DNA of 64,000 nt, taken from contig NZ_CP049905.1 in assembly GCF_011305535.1 (NCBI RefSeq), forward strand, positions 2,945,501 through 3,009,500, read 5' to 3'. This stretch comes from Diaphorobacter sp. HDW4B (GTDB taxonomy: Bacteria; Pseudomonadota; Gammaproteobacteria; Burkholderiales; Burkholderiaceae_C). The position numbers were made by a program, and so were the translations under genes. Shown here piece after piece: positions 51,566 to 60,002 of the stretch (its first letter is position 1; the number at the start of each line of letters is the position of its first letter). The notes beneath the pieces were generated by a model. The model saw only the letters and a list, made by a program, of their open reading frames with translations. It made no database searches and was not told the DNA's origin.

Positions 51566-51853
51566 TCACACGAGTTGCAGACATGAAGCGGGCACGCCAA
51601 ACGAGTGCCCACTGCAATGCGCTGTATCGCCGCAGTCTTGGGCGCTGCCAAACCCGATCCAGACATAGCCATGGCTGTCGATTTGCTCGACGATGGCCTG
51701 CTTTCCGATGAACGTGAACATTTCCCTTTGCTCGTCTATCGGGAGGTCGTGGATCAACCAGTCAGGCAGACTCAAGAGTTGAACCGTGCTGCCGACTTGA
51801 ATGTAGTTGAGCAAAGGGGTTCCTTCAGTTGACGAACTCTCGTGCTCTATCAC
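51566..51853 (-). CDS. small conserved-looking hypothetical protein
   Basis: The frame codes for about 95 residues from GTG 51853, with GGAG just upstream; a TTG at 51880 is an alternative. The core (VQLLSLPDWLIHDLPIDEQ, FIGKQAIVEQIDSHGYVWIGFG) looks like a small single-domain protein and resembles short hypothetical proteins seen near other orphan or immunity-type genes in Gram-negatives; this is recall, not a search result. GC content is lower than in neighbours. It follows the next minus-strand gene by 65 bp. Function unknown. Confidence 0.6.
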   Translation of the reverse strand: MIEHESSSTEGTPLLNYIQVGSTVQLLSLPDWLIHDLPIDEQREMFTFIGKQAIVEQIDSHGYVWIGFGSAQDCGDTAHCSGHSFGVPASCLQLV

Positions 51854-51918
51854 ATCACTCCAAACAGCACCAATCGTCAATCAATGTGAAGCTCGGAAGC
51901 AGTTGGGGAGTATTGGAT

Positions 51919-52362
51919 TCACTCCGAAAATCTCATATGCCTGCCTCCGAGAAAGCGAAAGCAGGCTCTTGGTATCGCTCTTAGATTGATATCGGCGACG
52001 CCGTGAATTGAGCGTGCCTCCATTTCATTGCTTTCAGTCCAGCAGTCAACGCAGTCCAGTTGCTCGCCCTGCGCAAGGAGGGTACTGAAAATGTCATGAA
52101 TTTCGAGGGTTGCATCAATGGCCTCTTGATCCTCCGGCCACCAGTCCTGCGGTTCGGAGAATCCCAGATCCTCATTGTCTGGATCCAGATGCCGAAATCC
52201 GCAGCTACATCCGTGAATGGAGCCAAGGAACCAATGGTTTGGATGCCGCAGCAGTGACGCAGCCGATTGGTTTGGAGGAGCTTTTGAGAACGCAACCAAC
52301 GGTGTGTTGAATTGCGTTAGATCGGATGATGTCGTCGTGCTTATGAGGATGTTGTAGCACAT
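51919..52362 (-). CDS. cysteine-rich conserved-looking hypothetical protein
   Basis: The 147-residue frame starts at ATG 52362 and has a distinctive core: CYNILISTTTSSDL at the N-terminus, WFLGSIHGCSCGFRHL (CxC pair), DWWPEDQEAIDATLEIHDI and LDCVDCW (CxxC). The paired cysteines suggest metal binding or redox activity. The base composition is nearer 50 % GC than the surroundings. It is upstream of the small 95-residue gene on the same strand, so the two may be co-expressed. No function is proposed. Confidence 0.6.
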   Translation of the reverse strand: MCYNILISTTTSSDLTQFNTPLVAFSKAPPNQSAASLLRHPNHWFLGSIHGCSCGFRHLDPDNEDLGFSEPQDWWPEDQEAIDATLEIHDIFSTLLAQGEQLDCVDCWTESNEMEARSIHGVADINLRAIPRACFRFLGGRHMRFSE

Positions 52363-52517
52363 GGTACTCGTGGGCCCCTCCGACTCTTGAATGGTTGTGT
52401 GAATCGCTGAAGTGTCTCACTGCTTCGCAGGTACATCAAGAGTCACTAATGGCTTCATTCCCGTGGCTGTCTCCGCCCATATGAGTCGCCCTTGTGCTCA
52501 AGGGGCACCTGTGCCGC

Positions 52518-53669
52518 CTACTTCCCCAACTCCCGCGCCACCAGCTCCTTCATGATCTCATTGGCTCCGCCATAAATCTTCTGCACACGCGCGTCGGCGT
52601 ACATGCGCGCGATCGGGTATTCCATCACGTAGCCGTAGCCGCCAAACAGTTGCAGGCATTCGTCGATCACCTTGCATTGCTGTTCCGTGCACCACCACTT
52701 GGCCATGTAGGCGGCGCCGTCGTCGAGTTGGCCGTTGAGCAGGCGCTGCACGCAGTCGTTCACGAAGCTGCGGGCGATGTGGGCGGTGGTGGCGCATTCG
52801 GCCAGTTTGAAGCGGGTGTTCTGCAACTCGTAGAGTGTTTGGCCGAAGGCCTTGCGCTGCTTGGTGTACTTCACCGTCAGTTCCACGGCGCGCTCGATGG
52901 CGGCCACGGCGGGCACGGCGATCAGCATGCGTTCGTAGGGCAGTTGGCTCATGAGTTGCTTGAAGCCGCGGCCTTCGGTGCCGCCGAGCAGGTTGTCTGC
53001 GGAAACGCGCACGTCTTCAAACGCGAGTTCTGCGGTGTCGGAGGCGTGTTGGCCGAGCTTTTCCAAACGCTTGCCCACGCTGAATCCCTTGAGGTTCTCG
53101 GTCTCCAGCACGATCAGCGAGATGCCTCGGCTACCCGCTTCGCCGGTGCGCAGGGCCACCACCAGCAGGTTGGCTGTGAAGCCGTTGGTGATGAAGGTCT
53201 TGGCACCGTTGATGACGTAGTCGCCACCATCGAGGGTGGCTTTGGTGCGGATGGCTTGCAGGTCGGAGCCGCAGCCGGGCTCGCTCATGGCGATGCCTGC
53301 GAGCATTTCGCCGCTCACGAGCTTGGGCAGCCAGCGCTGCTTTTGTTCGGGTGTGCCGTAGTCGAGGATGTAGTGCGTGGCGATGCTGTGCACAGCAGTG
53401 ATGGCGGGAATCTCGGCCTTGGTGAACTCGTCCTGCACGACGAGTTGGTAGGCCATGTTCACGCCCGCGCCGCCGAATTCTTCGGGGATTTCCGGCAGCA
53501 GAAAACCCATCTCGCCAAACTTGGCCCATTCCTCGCGGGGGATGTAGCCTTGCTCGCGCCATGCGGGCAGGTGCGGCGTGAGTTCGCCCGCGATGTAGCG
53601 GCGCACTTGCTCGCGAAAGGCTTCGATGTCGTCATCCATCCAGGGTTGGCGCAGCAGTGAGGGCAGCAT
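52518..53669 (-). CDS. acyl-CoA dehydrogenase
   Basis: The 383-residue flavoenzyme oxidises an acyl-CoA to the 2,3-enoyl-CoA. Marks: GFLLPEIPEEFGGAGVNMAY, AMSEPGCGSDLQAIRTKA, YVINGAKTFITNGFTA, FGQTLYELQNTRFKLAE, LQLFGGYGYVMEYPIARMYADARVQKIYGG in parts. The catalytic base is probably the Glu in PYERMLIA (as in isovaleryl- and long-chain enzymes), because the C-terminal motif is YGGANEI rather than YEGT. It is the last gene of the six-gene minus-strand operon. Confidence 0.88.
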   Translation of the reverse strand: MLPSLLRQPWMDDDIEAFREQVRRYIAGELTPHLPAWREQGYIPREEWAKFGEMGFLLPEIPEEFGGAGVNMAYQLVVQDEFTKAEIPAITAVHSIATHYILDYGTPEQKQRWLPKLVSGEMLAGIAMSEPGCGSDLQAIRTKATLDGGDYVINGAKTFITNGFTANLLVVALRTGEAGSRGISLIVLETENLKGFSVGKRLEKLGQHASDTAELAFEDVRVSADNLLGGTEGRGFKQLMSQLPYERMLIAVPAVAAIERAVELTVKYTKQRKAFGQTLYELQNTRFKLAECATTAHIARSFVNDCVQRLLNGQLDDGAAYMAKWWCTEQQCKVIDECLQLFGGYGYVMEYPIARMYADARVQKIYGGANEIMKELVARELGK

Positions 53670-53717
53670 CGCAGGTCTCCTTTGATCGTTCGTTCTTGAT
53701 TGGCTTGGATAGGTGGC

Positions 53718-54548
53718 TTACACGCCGGTCAGGCCGCCGGAGCACAGCAGCGTCTGGCCGCTCACGTAGTCCGACTCGGGAATGCACAGCAGATACACGG
53801 CGTTGGCGGCTTCTTCCGGCGTGCCTGCGCGGCCCAGCGGAATGGTGCGCTCCATGGCTTCGAGCAGATCGGGGTTGACGCCCACCTTGATCTCGCGGCC
53901 ATCAATGTTGGCGGTCGATGATCCCGCTGCTCCCGCCGTGAGACGTGTGGAAATCAAACCAAACGCCACGCAGTTCACGGTGACGTTCATGCGCCCCCAT
54001 TCCTTGGCAAGGGTCTGCGTCATGCCGACGATGCCTGCCTTGGCGGTGGAATAGTTGGTCTGCCCCGCGTTGCCGAAGAGACCCGCGACGGACGAGATGT
54101 TGACCACCTTGCGCACGTTGCGTACGCCCGCTTCCAACTCGGTTTTGGAGAGGTTGCGGATGGCCGGTTGCGCGGCACGCAGGATGCGGAATGGTGCCGT
54201 GAGATGGCAGTCGAGAATGGCGTACCACTGCTCGTCGGTCATCTTCTGGATCACGCTGTCCCACGTGTAGCCCGCGTTGTTGATGATGATGTCGATGCTG
54301 TTGAACGCCTGCATCGCCGTGCCGATGAAGCGCTCGGCAAAATCGGGTGCGGTGACGCTGCCCGCGCAGGCCACCGCCTCGCCGCCCGCGTCGCGGATGG
54401 CTTGCACGGTTTCGAGCGCCGGGGCTTCATCCAGATCGTTGATGACCAGCTTGGCACCTTCGCTTGCGAGCTTGAGTGCAATGGCGCGACCAATGCCACG
54501 GCCCGAACCGGTGACCAGAGCCACCTTGCCTTCCAATTTGCGATTCAT
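53718..54548 (-). CDS. SDR-family 3-hydroxyacyl-CoA dehydrogenase-like protein
   Basis: The 276-residue short-chain dehydrogenase has TGSGRGIG (13-20), DLD near 38-40, NNAG (90-93), Ser153 and Tyr166-x3-Lys170 (TNYSTAKAG), all intact. FabG-like text near the C-terminus (YVSGQTLLCSGGLTG) is clear. In this operon it most likely oxidises the 3-hydroxyacyl-CoA made by the MaoC pair. The start at 54548 follows AAGGTGACAG. An upstream extension of the frame is not supported. Confidence 0.85.
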   Translation of the reverse strand: MNRKLEGKVALVTGSGRGIGRAIALKLASEGAKLVINDLDEAPALETVQAIRDAGGEAVACAGSVTAPDFAERFIGTAMQAFNSIDIIINNAGYTWDSVIQKMTDEQWYAILDCHLTAPFRILRAAQPAIRNLSKTELEAGVRNVRKVVNISSVAGLFGNAGQTNYSTAKAGIVGMTQTLAKEWGRMNVTVNCVAFGLISTRLTAGAAGSSTANIDGREIKVGVNPDLLEAMERTIPLGRAGTPEEAANAVYLLCIPESDYVSGQTLLCSGGLTGV

Positions 54549-54595
54549 GTCTGTCACCTTGTTGTGTGCGTATGTCTGTTGTCTGAATTCGGAAT

Positions 54596-55018
54596 TCAGG
54601 GCAGCGCGATGAGGGCTTCGCCCGTGATCTTGCTTTGCCCGAATTGATTGACGCTGTGCAGCGCAATGCGCACGCAGCGTTCGTTGTTCACAGTGAGTTT
54701 TTCCAGTACCTCGCCACGGCACTGAATGGCGTTGCCCAGATGCGTGATGCCCTGAAAGCGCGCATCGAACTTGCGCAACTGCGCTTGTGGTGCCCAGCTG
54801 ATGAGCAGCCTTGCCAGCCAGGCCATTCCCAGCATGCCGTGCGCAAACACGTCAGGCATGCCGGCCTTGCGGGCGTAGTCGGTGTCGATGTGGATGGGGT
54901 GGTGGTCACCCGAGGCACCGGCGAACAGCGCGAGCATGTGGCGGTTGACGGCAGGGATGTCGAGCGCAGGCAGCTTGTCGCCAATCTGCAGCGCGTCGTA
55001 GTGGGGGAGCGTTTTCAT
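54596..55018 (-). CDS. MaoC-type enoyl-CoA hydratase subunit (C-terminal type)
   Basis: The 140-residue hot-dog protein has the hydratase signature SGDHHPIHIDTDYARKAGMPDVFAHG with the catalytic Asp and His of R-specific enoyl-CoA hydratases. It is preceded on the same strand by a second MaoC-like gene (20-bp gap). The pair probably forms a heterodimer, as in actinobacterial and proteobacterial steroid side-chain enzymes. The start is placed at 55018. Confidence 0.82.
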   Translation of the reverse strand: MKTLPHYDALQIGDKLPALDIPAVNRHMLALFAGASGDHHPIHIDTDYARKAGMPDVFAHGMLGMAWLARLLISWAPQAQLRKFDARFQGITHLGNAIQCRGEVLEKLTVNNERCVRIALHSVNQFGQSKITGEALIALP

Positions 55019-55037
55019 GGTGGAGGCAGCTTTCGCG

Positions 55038-55481
55038 TCAGGCGTTGCGAACCACGGTGAGCGAGCGCAGATTGGCCACATGCTCGCCGCGCTGGTTGGT
55101 CACGCGGGTGTGGATGTCGATGAATTCGAGCGCACCATTCTTCTTGTCGTGGATGTCGTGCACCCGTGAGTGCGCGGTGACGGTGTCGCCCGCCACGATG
55201 GGCGCGAAATACTCGAAGCCCTGCTCCGCGTGCAGCACCTTGGCGTGCGGCACTTGCATGGTGTCGAGGCGTCCGAACATGGCGCCGGAATCCAGCTCCA
55301 CCGCGAACAGAAAAGTGGGCGGCACGGGCAGGTCGGCATAACCTGCGGCGCGGGCTGCATCCACATCGCTGTAGAGCGGATTGGTCTCGCCGGTGGCCTT
55401 GGCGAAGAAGCGCAGACGTCCGCGCTCGATGGTCAACTCCGAGCTGCCGAAGTCATGCCCGATCCATTTTCTGTCGATCAT
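55038..55481 (-). CDS. MaoC-N-type (FAS1-like) dehydratase subunit
   Basis: The 147-residue hot-dog protein begins IDRKWIGHDFGSSELTIERG and has FFAKATGETNPLYSDVDAARAAGYADL. In the usual catalytic stretch the His is Tyr (NPLY), so it is the structural N-type half that needs the catalytic C-type partner encoded next. It sits between the thiolase and the catalytic MaoC gene. Confidence 0.82.
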   Translation of the reverse strand: MIDRKWIGHDFGSSELTIERGRLRFFAKATGETNPLYSDVDAARAAGYADLPVPPTFLFAVELDSGAMFGRLDTMQVPHAKVLHAEQGFEYFAPIVAGDTVTAHSRVHDIHDKKNGALEFIDIHTRVTNQRGEHVANLRSLTVVRNA

Positions 55482-55494
55482 GTCCGGGCCTTTC

Positions 55495-56679
55495 TCAGAC
55501 TTTTTCGTACAGCGTGACCACGCATGCACCGCCAAGTCCCAGGTTGTGCTGCAGCGCCAGGCGCGCACCATCGACCTGACGTGCGGCGGCGCGGCCACGC
55601 AGTTGTTCCACCAGTTCGGTGCATTGCGCAAGACCCGTCGCGCCCAGCGGATGGCCCTTGGAGAGCAGGCCTCCGGACGGATTGGTGACGACCTTGCCGC
55701 CGTAGGTGTTGTCGCCATCCTCCACAAATTTTTCCGCGCCGCCTTCGGGGCACAGGCCGAGACCTTCGTAGGTGATCAGCTCGTTGTGCGCAAAGCAGTC
55801 ATGCAGCTCGACCACGTCGATGTCGGACGGCGCGACGCCTGCGGTTTCATAGACTTGCTGCGCGGCGCTGCGTGTCATGCTGAAGCCCACCACTTCGCGC
55901 ATGTCGCGTGATTCAAAGGCCACGGGCGTATCGGTGGTCATCGATTGCGCACGGATCCGGATGCTGGTGTCGAGGCCGTGGCGCTTGGCAAACGCTTCCG
56001 ACACCAGCACGGCAGCGGCTGCACCGCAGGTGGGTGCGCAGGCCATCAACTTGGTCATCACGCCGGGCCAGATCATGGTGGCGGCCATTACGTCTTCTTC
56101 GGTGACCACGGTGCGGAACAGCGCGAGCGGGTTGTTGGATGCATGGCGGCTGGCCTTGGCGCGGATCTTGGCGAAGGTCTCCAGCTTGGTGCCGTATTGC
56201 TGCATGTGCGCCAGGCCCGCACCGCCAAAGTAGCGCAGCGCAAAGGGCACGCCGGGCGCGTTGACCAGCTCGTCGGTGGCGGCGTCGAAATGCTCGAAGG
56301 GGCTGGGGCGATCGCTGAAGATCGAGCCCAACGCACCGGGCGTCATCTGCTCGAAGCCGAAGGCCAGTGCGCAATCGACCGCACCGCTTTCCACGGCCTG
56401 ACGCGCAAGATAGAGCGCGGTGGAACCGGTGGAGCAGTTGTTGTTGACGTTGACGACGGGAATGCCCGTCATGCCCACTTCATACAGCGCGCGCTGGCCA
56501 GCGGTGGAGTCGCCGTACACATAGCCCGCGTAGGCTTGCTGCACCTTGGCGTAGTCCACGCCGGAGTCCTTGAGCGCAGCCTGGATGGCGCGCGAGGCCA
56601 TCACGGGATAGGCTTCGCTGGCGCCGGGCTTGGCGAAAGGAATCATGCCGACGCCGGCAACGATGACGGATTGGCTCAT
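55495..56679 (-). CDS. thiolase of the SCP2/lipid-transfer type
   Basis: The 394-residue protein has the catalytic Cys82 in VNNNCSTGSTAL, the HDCFAHNELI segment and GGLLSKGHPLGATG with the catalytic His. These marks fit SCP-x/SCP2-type thiolases used for branched or steroid side-chain acyl-CoAs rather than FadA. It cleaves a 3-ketoacyl-CoA in the last step of the cycle. It is the second gene of the operon after the ligase. Confidence 0.87.
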   Translation of the reverse strand: MSQSVIVAGVGMIPFAKPGASEAYPVMASRAIQAALKDSGVDYAKVQQAYAGYVYGDSTAGQRALYEVGMTGIPVVNVNNNCSTGSTALYLARQAVESGAVDCALAFGFEQMTPGALGSIFSDRPSPFEHFDAATDELVNAPGVPFALRYFGGAGLAHMQQYGTKLETFAKIRAKASRHASNNPLALFRTVVTEEDVMAATMIWPGVMTKLMACAPTCGAAAAVLVSEAFAKRHGLDTSIRIRAQSMTTDTPVAFESRDMREVVGFSMTRSAAQQVYETAGVAPSDIDVVELHDCFAHNELITYEGLGLCPEGGAEKFVEDGDNTYGGKVVTNPSGGLLSKGHPLGATGLAQCTELVEQLRGRAAARQVDGARLALQHNLGLGGACVVTLYEKV

Positions 56680-56754
56680 GGTGTGTCTCCGTGGAAGATG
56701 AATGGGGTGTTGGGTGTGAATGGATGCAGGTCGGCGGATCGCTCGTACAGTCGC

Positions 56755-58314
56755 TCAGCCGATCTTGCGATCGCGCTCGCTCCAGAAGGGCTTGCGCAGT
56801 TCGGTCTTGAGCACCTTGCCTGCGCCCGAAAGCGGCAAGGCCTCGCGGATCTCTACGCTGCGTGGGCACTTGTAGCCAGCGATCAGGGTCTTGCAATGTG
56901 CGATCAGTGCTTCGGCAGTGAGTGCGCTGCCCGGCTTGGCCACGACAGCCGCGTGGACCGCTTCGCCCCATTGCTCGCTCGGAATGCCGATCACCGCGCA
57001 GGCCGCCACGTCGGGGTGCTTGGCGATGGCGTTCTCCACTTCGGTGGAATACACGTTTTCGCCGCCGGTGATGATCATGTCCTTCATGCGGTCGACGATG
57101 AAGATGAAGCCTTCTTCGTCCATGCGCCCGCCGTCGCCGGTGTGCATCCAGCCGTTGCGGATGGCCTGCGCTGTCTGGTCGGGCTTGTTCCAGTAGCCCA
57201 GCATCACGTTGGGGCCGCGCATGATGACTTCGCCGATGGTGCCGCGCGGCACTTCGTTGCCTTCGCTGTCGACGATCTTCACTTCCGTGCCTGCGGTGGC
57301 GCGCCCGGCCGAGCGCAGCAGTCCGCGCTCGCGAGCGGCGGGCAGATGGAATTCCGCCTTGAGCGTGGTGGCGATGGGGGCCAGCTCCGTCATGCCATAG
57401 GCCTGAACGAAACCGACGCCGGGCAGTGCCTTCATGGCGCGTTCGAGCACGGCTTCGGAGATCGGCGATGCGCCGTAGATGATGGTTTCGAGGGAACTGA
57501 GGTCGCGCTGCTTTTGCATGGTCGGGTGATCGACCAGCATCTGGATCATCGTCGGCACCAGCAGCACATGGGTGATGCGATCACGCTCGATGGTGTCGAG
57601 CACGGCCTCGGGCACAAAGCTCGCCAGCATGCTGTGCGTGTTGCAGTGCAACCAGTTCGGCATGGCCACGCCCACGTCGGCCAGATGGAACATGGGCGCG
57701 ACGTGCAGGTAAGCGCCGTTCTCGCGGCCAAGACCGTGCGAGAGCACGCCCAGGCCCGAGCTCACCAGATTGGTGTGGCTGAGCATCACGCCCTTGGGAA
57801 AGCCCGTGGTGCCGCCGGTGTAGAAGATGCCGGCCAAGTCTTCGTCACGGCGCAGCACATCGGCAATCGGTTGGGTCTGTGCGAGCAGGGTTTCGTAGCC
57901 GAGCATGCCTTCGGGGGTGTCGCCATTGCCGCAGTAGATCACTTCGCGCAGCGTGGTGGCGTCCTTGCGCAGCGTCTTGGCCATCTCGGTGAAGGTGTCG
58001 TCCACGATCAGGAATTTGGAGCCGGAATCGTTCAGCGCGTACAGAATTTCCGCCGCCGACCAGCGCGTGTTGCAGGGGTTGAGCACGCCGCCGCCCCAGG
58101 GCACAGCCATCAGGTATTCCAGATAGCAGTCGGAGTTCAGTGCCAGAATGGCGACGCGGTCGCCTTCTTGCATGCCGAGCTTTTGCAATGCGCCTGCGAG
58201 GCGCGCCACGCGATCCCCGAATTCGACAAAGGTTCTTTGTCGACCGGCGAATCGGGAGGCCATATGATTCGGCTTTTGCTGAATGGCTCGGTGCAGCGCC
58301 TGTGTCAGATACAT
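56755..58314 (-). CDS. AMP-dependent acyl-CoA synthetase
   Basis: The 519-residue adenylate-forming enzyme carries MYLTQALHRAIQQKPNH at the start, the P-loop YTGGTTGFPKGVMLSHTN, VQAYGMTELAPI, GEVIMRGPNVMLGYW, WMHTGDGGRMDEEGFIFIVDR and the C-terminal PLSGAGKVLKTELR with the catalytic Lys. It activates the acid that enters the beta-oxidation operon. It is the first gene of the minus-strand run; CAGCAGGAGACAAAC precedes the start at 58314. A divergent AraC gene begins 148 bp away and is the likely regulator. Confidence 0.87.
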   Translation of the reverse strand: MYLTQALHRAIQQKPNHMASRFAGRQRTFVEFGDRVARLAGALQKLGMQEGDRVAILALNSDCYLEYLMAVPWGGGVLNPCNTRWSAAEILYALNDSGSKFLIVDDTFTEMAKTLRKDATTLREVIYCGNGDTPEGMLGYETLLAQTQPIADVLRRDEDLAGIFYTGGTTGFPKGVMLSHTNLVSSGLGVLSHGLGRENGAYLHVAPMFHLADVGVAMPNWLHCNTHSMLASFVPEAVLDTIERDRITHVLLVPTMIQMLVDHPTMQKQRDLSSLETIIYGASPISEAVLERAMKALPGVGFVQAYGMTELAPIATTLKAEFHLPAARERGLLRSAGRATAGTEVKIVDSEGNEVPRGTIGEVIMRGPNVMLGYWNKPDQTAQAIRNGWMHTGDGGRMDEEGFIFIVDRMKDMIITGGENVYSTEVENAIAKHPDVAACAVIGIPSEQWGEAVHAAVVAKPGSALTAEALIAHCKTLIAGYKCPRSVEIREALPLSGAGKVLKTELRKPFWSERDRKIG

Positions 58315-58462
58315 GTTTGTCTCCTGCTGTGTCGGCGTGCATGCCGATCGAGTGGTGGGCGGGTGATGGCATCGTATGAAGCACGGCGTGCGCGGACAAT
58401 TGCGCAACGCATCGTTTTGATGACAAAAGACCTCGACCTGTTTTCCACTTTCGCCGCTGCCC

Positions 58463-59476
58463 ATGAATTCATCCGCGCACGAAAAAGACCCTGTCACCGT
58501 GTCCGTCGTCTTTGTGCGGGGCATGGTGGGCGGGCTGCTCGCGCGTGGCGAATCCGTCGATGGCGTGCTGCAGGAGGTGGGCATCGACCGGCAACTGCTC
58601 GACGAGAGCGGCGCGCGTGTGACGGGGGCGCAGTACACGCAGCTTTTTCGGCGACTGATCGAGCTGCATGGCGACGAGAGTCTGGGCTATCTGTCGCGTC
58701 CGCTCAAGAACGGCAGCTACGCGCTGACCCTGCGCTCCGCCGTGGGTGCGCCGAATCTGCACGAGGCCATGAAGCGCATGGCCAGAACCTTCGGCATCGT
58801 GCAGGACGATCTGGTGCTGGAAGTGCGGCGCGACGGTGCTCAGGCGGGGCTGTGTCTGCGGTTTGCGAACCCTTCACTGCCGCCCGCCATATTCTTTCAC
58901 GAGCTGATGCTGCGGGTGTTCTGGCGCACGCTGGCGTGGTTCGTCGGCACGGGTTTTCGCACGGTGCGGTTCGACTTTGCGTTTCCAACACCGATGCACG
59001 CGGGCCACTACAGCGGGGTGTTCCCGGCGCAGTGCGAGTTCGATCGTCCCGTCACCGGGTTCTGGTTCGACGCCAAGTGGCTGACCCATCGCGTGAGCTG
59101 GGATGACGCCGCATTGCGCGCCTACCTGGCGGATGCCGAGTCCCATGTCATCCTGCCCAGCCGCCGCCGAGGAACCGACAGCGAGCGCGTGCGCGACCTG
59201 CTGCGCCGCACGCGGCCGCAATGGCCGGATCTCAAGGATGCCGCCGTCGCATTGCACATGTCGCCGCCCACGCTGCAGCGACGGCTCGCGCTGGAAGGCG
59301 TTTCGTATCAGGCGCTCAAGGACGAGCTGCGCACGGACATCGCCATCGCGCAACTGAACAGCGGCAAGGTGACGCTCGATCAGCTCGCGCAGGAGCTGGG
59401 CTTCACCGATCGCACCGCGTTTCAGCGCGCCTTCAAGACATGGACCGGCAGTGCGCCGGGGGCTTACCGCAGGTAG
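58463..59476 (+). CDS. AraC-family transcriptional regulator
   Basis: The 337-residue protein has an N-terminal AraC-binding-type domain (about 10-205) and a C-terminal double HTH: LKDAAVALHMSPPTLQRRLALEG and LDQLAQELGFTDRTAFQRAFKTWTGSAPGAYR. It resembles OruR/ArgR-like regulators that sense an effector in the first domain. It is divergent from the acyl-CoA operon with a 148-bp intergenic region, so it probably controls that operon in response to the acid or its CoA ester (inferred). Confidence 0.88.
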   Translation: MNSSAHEKDPVTVSVVFVRGMVGGLLARGESVDGVLQEVGIDRQLLDESGARVTGAQYTQLFRRLIELHGDESLGYLSRPLKNGSYALTLRSAVGAPNLHEAMKRMARTFGIVQDDLVLEVRRDGAQAGLCLRFANPSLPPAIFFHELMLRVFWRTLAWFVGTGFRTVRFDFAFPTPMHAGHYSGVFPAQCEFDRPVTGFWFDAKWLTHRVSWDDAALRAYLADAESHVILPSRRRGTDSERVRDLLRRTRPQWPDLKDAAVALHMSPPTLQRRLALEGVSYQALKDELRTDIAIAQLNSGKVTLDQLAQELGFTDRTAFQRAFKTWTGSAPGAYRR

Positions 59477-59501
59477 GTCCGTGGACGGGAGAGCGGCGGG
59501 T

Positions 59502-59939
59502 TCACTGCTCCGCAATCACATCCACAAACACCAACGGCTCCGTCCCTGTCGCCGTCAGCCCATGCGATTCGCCCTTGCGCACGATGGTCACGTCGCCTGC
59601 TTTCACCGGCACTTCCTTGCCGTCCTTGTCCTTGAAGATGCCGGTGCCTGAAATGATGATGTAGGTGTCTTCGTTGTTGATGTGCTTGTGATAACCGATG
59701 GAGTCGCCGGGCTTCAAGGTGAGCCAGCTGATTTCCTTGATGGCTTCGTCCTTCTTGGGCATGTCGCGGGTGAAGGCGTATTCGCCCATCAGCGTGCCTT
59801 TGCCTCCGCCAGCGTCCTGCTTGTTGGCCTTGATGAGGCTTTCCTTGGGGTAGACCTCGGCGTGCGCGATGCCTGAAACGGATGCGGTGGCGGCGAGCAG
59901 GGTCAGGGCGGCGAGGGCGGTTCTGGAGATGGACAACAT
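59502..59939 (-). CDS. periplasmic cupin-domain protein
   Basis: The 145-residue protein has a Sec signal (about 1-28, cleavage after AHA) and a single cupin domain: SIGYHKHINNEDTYIIISGTGIF and VKAGDVTIVRKGESHGL, with the metal-binding His residues (HKH, and a late His). The role is unknown; small periplasmic cupins may bind metals or small sugars. It ends 25 bp past the AraC gene on the other strand. Confidence 0.75.
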   Translation of the reverse strand: MLSISRTALAALTLLAATASVSGIAHAEVYPKESLIKANKQDAGGGKGTLMGEYAFTRDMPKKDEAIKEISWLTLKPGDSIGYHKHINNEDTYIIISGTGIFKDKDGKEVPVKAGDVTIVRKGESHGLTATGTEPLVFVDVIAEQ

Positions 59940-60002
59940 GGTGTGCTGAAGCCTTTCGGTGGATAATGGACAGTGTTTTTTCCCATCGCCGTTATCGCCA
60001 GA

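Noticed and set aside
55945-59106. Plus-strand open frame of over 1000 codons opposite the thiolase and ligase genes
   Set aside because: It runs antisense to two well-supported genes and out of frame into the AraC gene; no start or domain supports it.
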